This document shows positions 42,159 through 51,086 of a stretch of DNA of 64,000 bases, one piece after another (the stretch's first letter is position 1; each line of letters begins with the position of its first letter). Origin of the DNA: Rhizobium sp. BK251 (GTDB lineage: Bacteria > Pseudomonadota > Alphaproteobacteria > Rhizobiales > Rhizobiaceae); the NCBI RefSeq assembly GCF_004345245.1, contig NZ_SLUQ01000006.1, positions 372,001 through 436,000 of the forward strand, given 5' to 3'. The position numbers were made by a program, and so were the translations under genes. A model generated the notes under the pieces. That model was not told the origin of the DNA and ran no database searches. It was given only the letters and a program-made list of their open reading frames with translations.

Positions 42159-43054
42159 CTCTCGCCAAGTCTAGGATTGAGGACTTCGCGCAGCCGATCG
42201 CCGACAATGTTGATCGAGAACACGAGGACGAGCAGCAGCACGCCCGGATAGACGCTGATCCAGTATTCGCCGGACATCAGCAGCTGGTAGCCATTGGCGA
42301 TCAAAAGCCCAAGCGACGGTTCGGTGATCGGCAGGCCGATGCCGAGGAAGGAGAGCGTCGCTTCAGCCGAGATCGCATTCGCGACCTGCAGCATGCCGAT
42401 GACGATCAGCGGCGGCAGACAGTTTGGCAGGAGATGGCCAATCAGGATGCGTGGCGTGCTGATGCCGAGGGTCACGGCCGCTTCGACATAATCCTTGTTC
42501 TTCTCGATGAGCGCGGCACTTCGCACGGCGCGGGCAAACGTCGCCCATTGTACCAGGATCAGAGCGAAGATGACCTTCCACAGCCCCTGCCCCAAGAGAG
42601 CCAGAAGCATCAACGCGACGAGAATGGTCGGAAAGCCGAGCATCAGGTCGACTACACGCATGATCAGCGCATCGATGCGGCCGCCGAAATAGGCGGCGAC
42701 CAGGCCGAGCACGGTCCCGACGATCATTGCCACAAGGCCGGAGAAGACGCCGACACCGAGGCTGGTGCGCAGGCCGTAGATCATCGCCGAGAACATGTCG
42801 CGGCCCTGGCCGTCTGTGCCGAGCAGATAGGTCAACCCGTTCATGCTCTGAGAACCCGGCGGCAACTTGGCGTCGAGAATATCGAGGACGGCGAGGTCGT
42901 AAGGATTCTGCGGCGCCAGATACGGACCGACGATCGCCGCGAACAGAAGGATAGTGCAGACGATCGCGGCGATGACCGCCTTCGGGCTGCGCCCGATGCC
43001 CATCGCCAGCCGGCCGAGCAGCATGTCTTCGCGAAAAAGGGTAACAACGCTCAT
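42155..43054 (-). CDS. Oligopeptide ABC transporter permease (OppC/DppC type)
   Basis: A 299-residue permease. An N-terminal cytoplasmic stretch and first helix (about 27-47) precede GTDGQGRDMFSAMIYGLRTS (about 78-97), the DppC hallmark. Four more helices and the coupling loop with ALIEKNKDYVEAAVTLG follow. ATG 43054 is in an ATGA overlap with the OppB-type gene; the open frame further upstream overlaps that gene and is not used. Confidence 0.93.
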   Translation of the reverse strand: MSVVTLFREDMLLGRLAMGIGRSPKAVIAAIVCTILLFAAIVGPYLAPQNPYDLAVLDILDAKLPPGSQSMNGLTYLLGTDGQGRDMFSAMIYGLRTSLGVGVFSGLVAMIVGTVLGLVAAYFGGRIDALIMRVVDLMLGFPTILVALMLLALLGQGLWKVIFALILVQWATFARAVRSAALIEKNKDYVEAAVTLGISTPRILIGHLLPNCLPPLIVIGMLQVANAISAEATLSFLGIGLPITEPSLGLLIANGYQLLMSGEYWISVYPGVLLLVLVFSINIVGDRLREVLNPRLGER

Positions 43055-44025
43055 GACGCATCTCCGAGCCGCACGCGCGGATCGACAAGCGAATAGAGGA
43101 CGTCGACCACGAAGTTGATGAAGATGAACAGGCTGACGATGACGAGCAGGTAGGCGACGACCACCGGGCGATCGAGCCGCATGATCGAGTCGATCAAAAG
43201 CTTGCCGATGCCGGGCCACGCAAAGATCGTCTCGGTCACGACTGCAAACGCCAGCATGCTGCCGAGCTCGAGGCCGATCACGGTAATGAGCGGGATCAGG
43301 ATGTTCTTGAAGACATGAACAAAGACAATGCGCTTCTCGGAAAGTCCCTTGGCTCGGGCGAACTTCACGAAGTCGAGCGGCATCGTCTCGCGCACGCCGG
43401 TACGCGTCAGGCGAATCACCAGCGAGAGCTTGAAGAGCGACAGGTTGACCGCCGGCAGGATGAGATGCTTCAGCCCGTCCAGCGTGAATAGGCTGGAGTG
43501 GAAGCCGAGAAACCCGCCCACCTGGCCGCGCCCCGTCGACGGCAGCCAGCCGAGCCAGACGGAGAAGATCATGATCAGCATCATGCCCTGCCAGAAACTC
43601 GGCAGTGAAAAGCCGAAGATCGAGCCGGTCATGATGACCTCGTCGGTCGCCGAATTCGGCTTCAGGCCGGAGAGAAGTCCGAGCGGAATGCCGATGGCAA
43701 GCGCGATGAACAGGCCGACCAGCGTCAGCTCAAGCGTCGCCGGAAGGCGTTCGAAGATCAGGCCGATCGAAGGACGGTTGAAGACGAAGGATCGTCCGAG
43801 ATCGCCATGCAGCGCATTCCAGGCGAAGGTAAAGAACTGTTCCCAGAGCGGCTTGTCCAGACCGAGAGAGGCGACGACCTGGGCACGTTCTGCCTGAGTT
43901 GCATCCGGCGAGATCAGCATCTCGGCCGGATCGCCGATCGCATAGATGCCGATGAAGACGATGACTGCGGTCACGAGCAGAACTGCGATGCTCTGCAGGA
44001 AGCGGCGGATGACGAACACCGTCAT
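43051..44025 (-). CDS. Oligopeptide ABC transporter permease (OppB/DppB type)
   Basis: A 324-residue permease that opens the operon. After the first helix it shows GDPAEMLISPDATQ, the periplasmic segment of DppB proteins, then five more helices and the coupling-loop sequence FVKFARAKGLSEKR. Together with the OppC-type protein it forms the channel. The 211-base upstream region is shared with a divergent LysR gene. Confidence 0.93.
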   Translation of the reverse strand: MTVFVIRRFLQSIAVLLVTAVIVFIGIYAIGDPAEMLISPDATQAERAQVVASLGLDKPLWEQFFTFAWNALHGDLGRSFVFNRPSIGLIFERLPATLELTLVGLFIALAIGIPLGLLSGLKPNSATDEVIMTGSIFGFSLPSFWQGMMLIMIFSVWLGWLPSTGRGQVGGFLGFHSSLFTLDGLKHLILPAVNLSLFKLSLVIRLTRTGVRETMPLDFVKFARAKGLSEKRIVFVHVFKNILIPLITVIGLELGSMLAFAVVTETIFAWPGIGKLLIDSIMRLDRPVVVAYLLVIVSLFIFINFVVDVLYSLVDPRVRLGDAS

Positions 44026-44236
44026 GGCGTGCCCTCCTGCTTACCCTTGGTCCCCCTGGGGCAGAGAATTTCCATGGAAGATCGTTCCCTTTTCTAATTA
44101 TGACGAGACGATAACGGCGCGTGAAAGATCCGCAATATTATGAGAAGAACGCATTGGCCTATGCATTTTGTGTCGCGTGGCAACCTTGTTCACCGTCATC
44201 GCTTGTGTTCGACGCCGTCATCCGTAGGATCGCGCC

Positions 44237-45133
44237 ATGAACTTCAAGCAGCTCGAAATCTTCAAGACGATCATGGACACAGGATCGACCATGGCGGCGG
44301 CCGCCCAGCTGGGCCTGTCCCAATCGGCGATCAGCCGCCAGCTCGCCTCACTGGAAGAGGAGATCGGCCGCGAGCTTTTCCTGCGCGACAAGGGCCGGCT
44401 GATCCCAAGGCCCGAGGCGCACCTGCTCGTTGATGAAGTGGACGAGGTTGCCCAGAGCGTCTCGCGACTCAGGGTCAAGATCGGCGATGTGCGCAGCGGT
44501 GCCTTTGGCGAGGCACTGGTGCGCGTAGCCTTTCCGCACAGCCTTTCGACGACCATGCTGCCGCCGATCGTCGCCCGCTTCAAGGCCGATCATCCGCGCG
44601 TAACTGTCGAGATCCTCAGCGGTCCCTATGACGCGATCGAGCGGATGGTACATAATCGTGTGGCAGATCTCGGTTTTGTGCGCCTGCCTGCAGAGGGCCA
44701 TTCCTTCGATGCCCGGCCGCTCTTTACCAGCGGCACGACCTGCGTCATGCCGGCCAGCCATCCGCTGGCGGCAAAGGAGGCAATCGATGTCAACGATCTC
44801 GCGCGCAACGACCTCATCCTGCTCGGCCGGCAGCGGATCAACCGCAATGAGCTCGAGCACGAATTGCGTCGCATGGTGCCATCCTATCGCTGCAGCCTGG
44901 AGGTCCATTCGGTAGAGACGGCGTGCGCGTGCGCGGCACAGGGGCTCGGTATCGCCATCGTGCCGACGCTGATCGCCGAATTCTTCCGCAGCGATGCCAT
45001 CGCGATGCGGCCCTTCCTGCCGGACAAGGTCTCGGACTACGGCATCATCACCATGCCCGCAACGCCGCTCTCTTGGACCGCCGAAGCCTTCATCAACATC
45101 ATCAAGGGCATCAGCACGAATCCGGTCGGGTAA
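44237..45133 (+). CDS. LysR-family transcriptional regulator
   Basis: A 298-residue LysR regulator. The HTH is at residues 1-60 (STMAAAAQLGLSQSAISRQL) and the effector domain begins near 90. The ATG at 44237 starts MNFKQLEIFKTIMDTGS, a typical LysR N-terminus. It is divergent from the peptide transporter operon and probably activates it in response to the imported compound. I could not pick a clear T-N11-A box in the intergenic region. Confidence 0.92.
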   Translation: MNFKQLEIFKTIMDTGSTMAAAAQLGLSQSAISRQLASLEEEIGRELFLRDKGRLIPRPEAHLLVDEVDEVAQSVSRLRVKIGDVRSGAFGEALVRVAFPHSLSTTMLPPIVARFKADHPRVTVEILSGPYDAIERMVHNRVADLGFVRLPAEGHSFDARPLFTSGTTCVMPASHPLAAKEAIDVNDLARNDLILLGRQRINRNELEHELRRMVPSYRCSLEVHSVETACACAAQGLGIAIVPTLIAEFFRSDAIAMRPFLPDKVSDYGIITMPATPLSWTAEAFINIIKGISTNPVG

Positions 45134-45291
45134 CGAGGCCGGAGACAGTGGCAACGAGGGCGTATGGCTCAGCTTGTTGAAGTTGCGGCGGCTTGGGTGA
45201 GCAATTCAGCCGCTCATGCCGAGGCTGCGCAAGACCATCAGCTGCCAGCCGCTGACTTGCGCCAACGACGACACCCTTTACAGCACGAAGT

Positions 45292-45319
45292 CGCCAGCGG
45301 CGAATGATCGCCACTGGCG
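45292..45319. terminator. Bidirectional hairpin between convergent LysR and binding-protein genes
   Basis: CGCCAGCGGCGA (45292-45303) and TCGCCACTGGCG (45308-45319) pair with a single mismatch around a 4-base loop, between the ends of the LysR gene and the sugar operon. On the plus strand a pyrimidine-rich tract follows. Confidence 0.55.
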
Positions 45320-45340
45320 CTCTCCCATCTTCTGTTGGTC

Positions 45341-45380
45341 AACGCTTGCAGGATTGGACTCGGTCCAATCCCTTGCAGCG
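45341..45380 (-). terminator. Stem-loop after the binding-protein gene ending the sugar operon
   Basis: GGATTGGAC (45351-45359) and GTCCAATCC (45363-45371) are perfect 9-base arms around a 3-base loop. An imperfect extension (CGCTTGCA against TTGCAGCG) takes the structure to about 45341-45380. It starts within 16 bases of the operon's last stop. Confidence 0.65.
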
Positions 45381-45386
45381 ATCCCG

Positions 45387-46517
45387 TTACTTTTTCCCAC
45401 CCCAAAGCTCCGGATAGCCCGGCAGGTCCTGGCAGCCGCAGAGGCTGTAGTGCAGTGGCGGCATGCGTTCATCGATGTAGTTTGCGAGCACATCCTGAGT
45501 GATCGCCGGCTGCGGCAGTACCCATTCCGGGCCCGGAACCGCCTTGCCATCGAGAACGTCGAGGGCGCCGAGAACGGCCGTGCGCCACTGATAGGTCGGG
45601 TAGGAAGGACCGATCGCCGTCAGCTTGTCCTTCTGCCATTTGCGCAGGAAGTCCTGCTGGTCTTCGCCGCTGATGACCGGATAGGGCAGGCCCGCATCTT
45701 CGAAGGCTTCGAGAGCAGCGGTCGAGGTATCGCCCGCGTCCATCCAGACGGCATCGATCTTCTCGCCACGATTGATGTAGTCCTCTACGATTGCCTTGGT
45801 CTTGGCACGATCACTGCCCGTGAATTCGGAGCCTATGACCTTTAGCCCAGCCTCATCGAAGATGTTCTTGGCGGCGGAATAACGAGTTTCCAACACGTCG
45901 ACGCCCGGCATGATGCGCAATGCAAGGACATTGGCACCCTTCGGCAGCTTACCTGCGATGAATTCTCCCGAGGTGATGCCGAAACCGTACCCACCGACGG
46001 GATGTATGTAGGTGACCGGGCAGGTAGTAGCGACACCGCGGTCGAAGACGATGACGGGCAGCTTGGCGCAGGCGGCCTCGACGGCCGGTGTCAGGGCAGC
46101 CGTTGTGTTGGGCGAGACAATCAACGCGTCGCACTTGCCACCGCTGACGAGGGCTTCGATGTCGGAGATCTGCTTGTCGTCCTTGCCTTCGGCATCGACG
46201 ACGACCAGTTCCTTGATGCGATCCTTGTGCAGTTCTGCCTCTGCCCGTAGGTTGTTCATGCCGACGACACGCCAGGGGTTGAAGATGCCGGCGTTGGAAA
46301 AGCAGATCGTGACCGGCCCGTCCTTCTTGTACTTGGCGGTATCGACCATGGCGTCGCCGAGATGCTGCGCCCAGGGTTTGCCCTCCGGCCCCTGCGGGGT
46401 CATCGAAAGCTGTTCACGCTGCTTCTTGAATTCGGCAGGATCGTTGAAGTCCTGCGCATAGGTTCCTCCGGCAAACGCCATCGCGACCAGTGCTGCGACG
46501 ACTACTTTATGTTGCAT
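45387..46517 (-). CDS. Sugar-type ABC substrate-binding protein, YtfQ-like
   Basis: A periplasmic binding protein of 376 residues. The signal peptide covers 1-21 (ending TYAQ). The fold starts near TICFSNAGIFNPWRVVGMNN, matching the binding protein at 23944. A Cys-rich C-terminus (YSLCGCQDLPG) is unusual for the class. ATG 46517 follows GAGGAGGAAGGAC; the long open frame upstream is not coding. It is the last gene of the operon, behind two permeases, with a palindrome in the gap before it. Confidence 0.93.
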   Translation of the reverse strand: MQHKVVVAALVAMAFAGGTYAQDFNDPAEFKKQREQLSMTPQGPEGKPWAQHLGDAMVDTAKYKKDGPVTICFSNAGIFNPWRVVGMNNLRAEAELHKDRIKELVVVDAEGKDDKQISDIEALVSGGKCDALIVSPNTTAALTPAVEAACAKLPVIVFDRGVATTCPVTYIHPVGGYGFGITSGEFIAGKLPKGANVLALRIMPGVDVLETRYSAAKNIFDEAGLKVIGSEFTGSDRAKTKAIVEDYINRGEKIDAVWMDAGDTSTAALEAFEDAGLPYPVISGEDQQDFLRKWQKDKLTAIGPSYPTYQWRTAVLGALDVLDGKAVPGPEWVLPQPAITQDVLANYIDERMPPLHYSLCGCQDLPGYPELWGGKK

Positions 46518-46535
46518 GTCCTTCCTCCTCATTGT

Positions 46536-46549
46536 GCCGGCGCGCCGGC
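46536..46549 (-). promoter_or_regulatory. GC-rich palindrome in the gap before the binding-protein gene
   Basis: GCCGGCG followed at once by CGCCGGC forms a perfect 14-base palindrome in the 62-base space between the second permease and the binding-protein gene. It could be an RNA processing or stability element. Confidence 0.45.
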
Positions 46550-46579
46550 GCTTCATCGCTTGTCTCTCCCTGCAAGCAA

Positions 46580-47566
46580 TCAGGTCCTCCGCCGGTCGCG
46601 CCAGGCGCTGGCGCCGACGGCGGCAATCAGGATCACACCCTGTATGCTGTCGCGAAGGGCCTGTGGCAGGCCGGCGAGATTGAGTAGGGTGAAAAGTGAA
46701 AACAGGCTTAGCGCGCCGAAGAGCGCGCTCCAGATCGACCCTCGTCCCCCGAGGAGCTGGGCGCCGCCGATGACGCATGCGGCGATCGCCTGCAGCTCCA
46801 GCCCGCGACCGGCATTGACCGACACGCCGGAAAAGCCGCCAACCAGTATGCCGGCCGTCACCGCGGCAAGCGCCGACACGACAAACGCGGTGATCCGCGT
46901 GGCGGCGACTGGCAGGCCAGCAAGCTCAGCGGCGCGGGCATTGTCGCCGATCGCCAATGCTCGCTTGCCATAAACCGTGCCGTGCAGGCCCCACCAGGCC
47001 AGCACGAGGAAGGCAACGAGCACGACGACCGCAAGCGGCAGGGTACCGATCAACCAAACATCGTGGATGACCAAGCGACCAAGCTCACGGAAATTGTCCG
47101 GAAGATCGCCGCGGGCTGCTCCACCCGACCAAGCCAACGCCAGACCGTTGACAAGGAGCATGGTGCCGAGCGTGGTGATGATCGAAGGCACCTTCAGGAA
47201 GGCGACCACGAGGCCGTTCAGCAGGCCTATGACGAAACCCATGAGATAAAGCACGCCGATCATCGGCCAGGTAGTCTCGGGATTGCCGTTGATTAGCAGC
47301 GAAGCGGCAAGCACGACGAGAGTGACGACCGCGCCCATCGAAAGGTCGAAGCCGCCGGTTAGCACGACATAGAGCTGCCCGGCAGCCAGAATGATGAGGG
47401 GCGCGGCGCGGCGCAGGAAATTCATGATAAGGCCGGCTTCAAGATAGTTCGGCTGTATCGCGATAATGCCTGCATAGAGCAGGACGAAGATGATCAGGCC
47501 GAAATTGAGCCTGGCAAGCGAGAAACCGAGGCGGCGCATCGGCACGGTTTCGACGATCGGGCTCAT
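46580..47566 (-). CDS. Sugar ABC transporter permease, second of two
   Basis: A 328-residue CUT2 permease. It shows VVLTGGFDLSMGAVVTLVVL (about 67-86) and GGAQLLGGRGSIWSALFGAL near 270-289, with about ten spans. The start is in an ATGA overlap with the other permease. It resembles the second permease of the central operon in layout and pairs with the permease at 47563. Confidence 0.93.
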   Translation of the reverse strand: MSPIVETVPMRRLGFSLARLNFGLIIFVLLYAGIIAIQPNYLEAGLIMNFLRRAAPLIILAAGQLYVVLTGGFDLSMGAVVTLVVLAASLLINGNPETTWPMIGVLYLMGFVIGLLNGLVVAFLKVPSIITTLGTMLLVNGLALAWSGGAARGDLPDNFRELGRLVIHDVWLIGTLPLAVVVLVAFLVLAWWGLHGTVYGKRALAIGDNARAAELAGLPVAATRITAFVVSALAAVTAGILVGGFSGVSVNAGRGLELQAIAACVIGGAQLLGGRGSIWSALFGALSLFSLFTLLNLAGLPQALRDSIQGVILIAAVGASAWRDRRRT

Positions 47567-48552
47567 GCGACGTGCCCCTTTTCACGCACGGCATGAACGG
47601 CAACGGCGATAATGACGATCGCTCCCCGCAGGACCTGTTTCAGGAAGGCATCGACACCGAGCATGTTGAAGCTCGCATCCAGGCTGGCAAAGAGCAGAAC
47701 GCCAGCGACCGTTCCCCCCACGCCGCCCTTTCCGCCGGCGAGGATCGTCCCGCCGATCACTGTAACGGCGATCGACTCGAGATCGTAGATGCCATCACGA
47801 CCAATCCACGGCGTGCCTGATTGCAGCCGCGCGGCGAGATACAGACCGGCGACACCGGCGAAGAGGCTGGAGATCACGTGTGCCGCGAGGACGAAGCGCT
47901 CGGTGCGAATGCCGGCAAGTCGCGCACCCTCGGGGTTGCCACCGACGGCATAGAGGCGCGCGCCGAAAACGGTACCCGAGAGCACGAAACCGGCGCCGGC
48001 AGCGAGCACAACGAACATGAGGAGCGGCCACGGTATGCCGGACAGGCCACTATAGGCGAAAGCCTGAAAGGCCGGCGCGACCGAACCCTGCAAATAGGCA
48101 AAGGCGGCCGAAAGGATGCCCTGAATCGTCAGCCCCGTCCCGAGCGTCGCGATCAGCGGATTGATACCGCAATAAGCGACGAGAACGCCGTTCACTGCAC
48201 CCACGACCACGCAGACGGCCAGGCAGGCAACGATCGCAGGCAGGATCATCGTCGCATCCGCCTGCATGATATAGGAGGCGAGTACTGCCACCGTGCTGAT
48301 CAAGGCCGCCACCGAAAGATCAATCGAGCCGACGAGGATGACGAACGTCTGCCCCAGCCCGACAAGTCCAAGCGCCACCATTCGTTGAAATAGGCCGGCA
48401 AACCCCTCGAAGCTGAGTTGATTGATCTCGCCGGTTGCGAGTGCCGCACCGGCATAGATACCCGCAGACACCAGTACAAGCACGGCTGCGGCGGAAAGCC
48501 GGATCGGGACCCGCCGCGGCTGGGCGGTCAGCGCAAGCGTTTCGACACTCAT
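47563..48552 (-). CDS. Sugar ABC transporter permease, first of two
   Basis: A 329-residue CUT2 permease. It shows ILVGSIDLSVAALISTVAVL (about 71-90), an internal YGINPLIATLGTGLTIQG-like loop and GGTILAGGKGGVGGTVAG near 267-284. Both ends overlap the neighbouring genes by four bases. It is translated with the dual-domain ATPase and the second permease as one unit. Confidence 0.93.
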   Translation of the reverse strand: MSVETLALTAQPRRVPIRLSAAAVLVLVSAGIYAGAALATGEINQLSFEGFAGLFQRMVALGLVGLGQTFVILVGSIDLSVAALISTVAVLASYIMQADATMILPAIVACLAVCVVVGAVNGVLVAYCGINPLIATLGTGLTIQGILSAAFAYLQGSVAPAFQAFAYSGLSGIPWPLLMFVVLAAGAGFVLSGTVFGARLYAVGGNPEGARLAGIRTERFVLAAHVISSLFAGVAGLYLAARLQSGTPWIGRDGIYDLESIAVTVIGGTILAGGKGGVGGTVAGVLLFASLDASFNMLGVDAFLKQVLRGAIVIIAVAVHAVREKGHVA

Positions 48553-50063
48553 CCGATGGCCTCCCCCTTCTGCTGCATACCGACGCCGAGCGACAACGCC
48601 ATCACCGCCTCCTCGCCCGCGCCACGCGCCAATTCGCCGGTAATGCGGCCCTGATGCATGACAAGAATACGGTCGGAGATGCCGATCAGTTCGGGCATGT
48701 CCGAGGAGACGACGACGATGCCTCGGCCAGAATCCGCGAAGCTGCGCATCGCCTCGTAGATCGCTGCCTTGGCGGCGATATCAATTCCGCGGGTCGGCTC
48801 GACGAATACGAGGATCTCCGATTCCCGCGCAAACCATCGCGCAATGATCGCCTTCTGTTGATTGCCGCCCGAAAGGGAGCCGATCGGCTGGTCGAAATCG
48901 GCAGCCCGAACATCGATTGCCTTGAGCACATCGTCGATGCGGTGGCTGGCAAGGGCTCCTGCTTTGGGCCGGGCAAAGAAGTGCGACATCGAACGGAGCG
49001 CGAGCAGTGCGTTGTCTCGCACGGATTGGCCCAGTAACAGCCCTTCCCGCTTGCGATCGCCCGGCAAATAGCCGATGCCGAGCGCCGTGGCGCGGCGCGG
49101 CGAGCCGATCGCATGAGGCTTGCCACTGCGCTTCATGACGCCGGCAGACAACGGCTCGTCGCCGACGATCGCCTGGGCGAGCGCCGCCTTGCCGGAATCC
49201 TCCAATCCGGCAATACCGATGATTTCTCCCGATCGCACGTCGAGATTGATGCCCTGCAGCGCGCTGCTCTCACCGTTCTCGATCGCAAGAAGCGAACGGC
49301 CAGGCGTGTTCATCGGCGCCGGAGGGTAGAAGTCCTGGAGATCGCGCCCGACCATCGCCTTGACGATCGACCCGACATCGATCTCGCCGCGCAGACGCGT
49401 CCATATCTTTCGACCATCTTTCAGGACCGTCACGCGGTCGGCGATTTCCAGGATTTCAGGCATGCGGTGGGAAATATAGACAATCGCCACGCCCTCGCCC
49501 TTCAAGCCGCGCACCAGTTGCAGGAGGCTCTGGGCATCGCGCTCATCGAGCGCGGCCGTCGGCTCGTCCATGACGAGGACCTTGGCATCTAGCAGCAGGG
49601 CCTTGGCGATCTCCACGAGTTGCTGGCCGGCGATCGACAGCGTTGCGACCTGCCGGTCTGGGTTGATATCGGCGCCAAGGCGTTTCAACAGCGCCGCCGA
49701 GCGTCGGCGCATCTCACGGCGATCGAGAATGCCGTGACGCGAGGGCTCGCGGCCCATGAAGATGTTGTCCGCCACGCTACGATGGGGCAGCAGGCAGAGC
49801 TCCTGATGGATGATGGAGATGCCCGCAAACTTCGCTTGTTGCGGATGGGTAAAATGCACTGTCCGGCCGCCAATGGCAATTGCGCCGCCGTCCGGCCGAT
49901 AGCTGCCACCGAGCACGTTCATCAGCGTCGACTTCCCGGCGCCATTCTCACCGCAAATTGCGTGGACTTCGCCCGCATGGCAGTCGAAATCAACTCCGTC
50001 GAGTGCGCGCACTCCGGGAAAGACCTTACTGATGCCGATCATTTCAAGCGCGGGCACGGTCAT
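48549..50063 (-). CDS. Sugar ABC transporter ATPase, two domains, altered second Walker B
   Basis: A 504-residue CUT2 ATPase. The first domain is intact: GENGAGKST, VLVMDEPTAAL, ISHRMPE. The second has the usual weak Walker A (GLEDSGKAAL) and an intact signature SGGNQQK. Its Walker B reads ILVFVEPTRGID, so the metal-coordinating Asp is replaced by Val while the catalytic-position Glu stays. ATG 50063 is in an ATGA overlap with the isomerase gene. The second site is probably non-hydrolytic. Confidence 0.92.
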   Translation of the reverse strand: MTVPALEMIGISKVFPGVRALDGVDFDCHAGEVHAICGENGAGKSTLMNVLGGSYRPDGGAIAIGGRTVHFTHPQQAKFAGISIIHQELCLLPHRSVADNIFMGREPSRHGILDRREMRRRSAALLKRLGADINPDRQVATLSIAGQQLVEIAKALLLDAKVLVMDEPTAALDERDAQSLLQLVRGLKGEGVAIVYISHRMPEILEIADRVTVLKDGRKIWTRLRGEIDVGSIVKAMVGRDLQDFYPPAPMNTPGRSLLAIENGESSALQGINLDVRSGEIIGIAGLEDSGKAALAQAIVGDEPLSAGVMKRSGKPHAIGSPRRATALGIGYLPGDRKREGLLLGQSVRDNALLALRSMSHFFARPKAGALASHRIDDVLKAIDVRAADFDQPIGSLSGGNQQKAIIARWFARESEILVFVEPTRGIDIAAKAAIYEAMRSFADSGRGIVVVSSDMPELIGISDRILVMHQGRITGELARGAGEEAVMALSLGVGMQQKGEAIG

Positions 50064-50941
50064 GGAGACAGCCCCGCCTTCGAAGCAACCCGCTCGCCTG
50101 CTGCCTGCCATTCCCGCCGAATGAAAGCGACGCTCTCGGCAAAGAGCCGATCGAGGTCGTCGAAGAGATCGCGCCAAACACGAGTGGCTCCGGCAAGCTC
50201 CGGCAGGGCACGACTGAAGGATTCGACGGTCAGCCAGCCGTCATAGCCACAGCGGCGAAGTGCCTCGAAATGTGCAGCGAAAGGCACATGGCCGCTGCCA
50301 GGAATGCCGCGATCATTTTCCGAGACGTGGAAGTGATTGATTTCACGATGGTAGCGTTCGTAGGTCGCCGGCGGGTCCTTTTCCTCGATATTGGCATGGA
50401 AGGTGTCGAACATGTAGCCATAGTTCGAATGGTCGACCTCGCGATAGATCGCGGAGGCCGCGGCAATCGTCGACATCAGGTAGCATTCGAAACGGTTGAG
50501 CGCCTCAGCCGAGATGCGGATGCCGGCGGGCGCCGCATAATCGGCAAGCGCACGCATCGCCTCCACACAGCGGCGGCGCTCCTCGTCGGTCGGACCGACG
50601 CCTGTGAACACGCCGACAGGCGAATGGACGGGGCCGGCTATCACCTCGCCGCCCATCGCCGCGGTGCAGTCGACGATCCAGCGATGATGATCGGTAGCAC
50701 GCTGACGCACGAGCGGATCGGCGCTGACCGGGTTGGCCTCGGCCGTCGCCACGGCGGCGGCGCCGGCGGAAAGGCCGATATCGCGTAGCAGCCTGCCGAG
50801 CGCGGCATAGTGCTCCTGTTTGCCTGAAAAGACGGGTATCTCGACGGCATCATAACCCAGCGCCTTCAATCTCTCGAGCTGGCGCGCATGGGCGGTCGTA
50901 ATCTCCGCACCCAGAACGAGCAGGTTGAATGCGATCTTCAC
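50060..50941 (-). CDS. Sugar isomerase/epimerase, D-tagatose/D-psicose 3-epimerase-like TIM barrel
   Basis: A 293-residue (beta/alpha)8 enzyme of the AP-endonuclease-2 superfamily. Metal-site residues are recognisable: Glu in AEALNRFE (about 151-158), Asp in DTFHANIEE, His in HFHVSENDRG and Glu in LTVESF. It probably epimerises a ketose at C3 or isomerises a related sugar. The GTG at 50941 follows GAGGAG by eight bases. It is the first gene of the sugar importer operon and divergent from an AraC regulator, so its substrate should be the imported sugar or its first product. Confidence 0.9.
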   Translation of the reverse strand: MKIAFNLLVLGAEITTAHARQLERLKALGYDAVEIPVFSGKQEHYAALGRLLRDIGLSAGAAAVATAEANPVSADPLVRQRATDHHRWIVDCTAAMGGEVIAGPVHSPVGVFTGVGPTDEERRRCVEAMRALADYAAPAGIRISAEALNRFECYLMSTIAAASAIYREVDHSNYGYMFDTFHANIEEKDPPATYERYHREINHFHVSENDRGIPGSGHVPFAAHFEALRRCGYDGWLTVESFSRALPELAGATRVWRDLFDDLDRLFAESVAFIRREWQAAGERVASKAGLSP

Positions 50942-51086
50942 GTCTTCATCTCCTCCCGGACCGCAGCAAATCTCGAAGATCTGCCGATGCTTCGACAGAT
51001 CATGGCAGACTTGACTCGGCAAAACTTGCGTCCGACAACAGTGGTAAATTTCTTAAGTCATTTTATGCGTTGGGAGGCGCGTTGAA

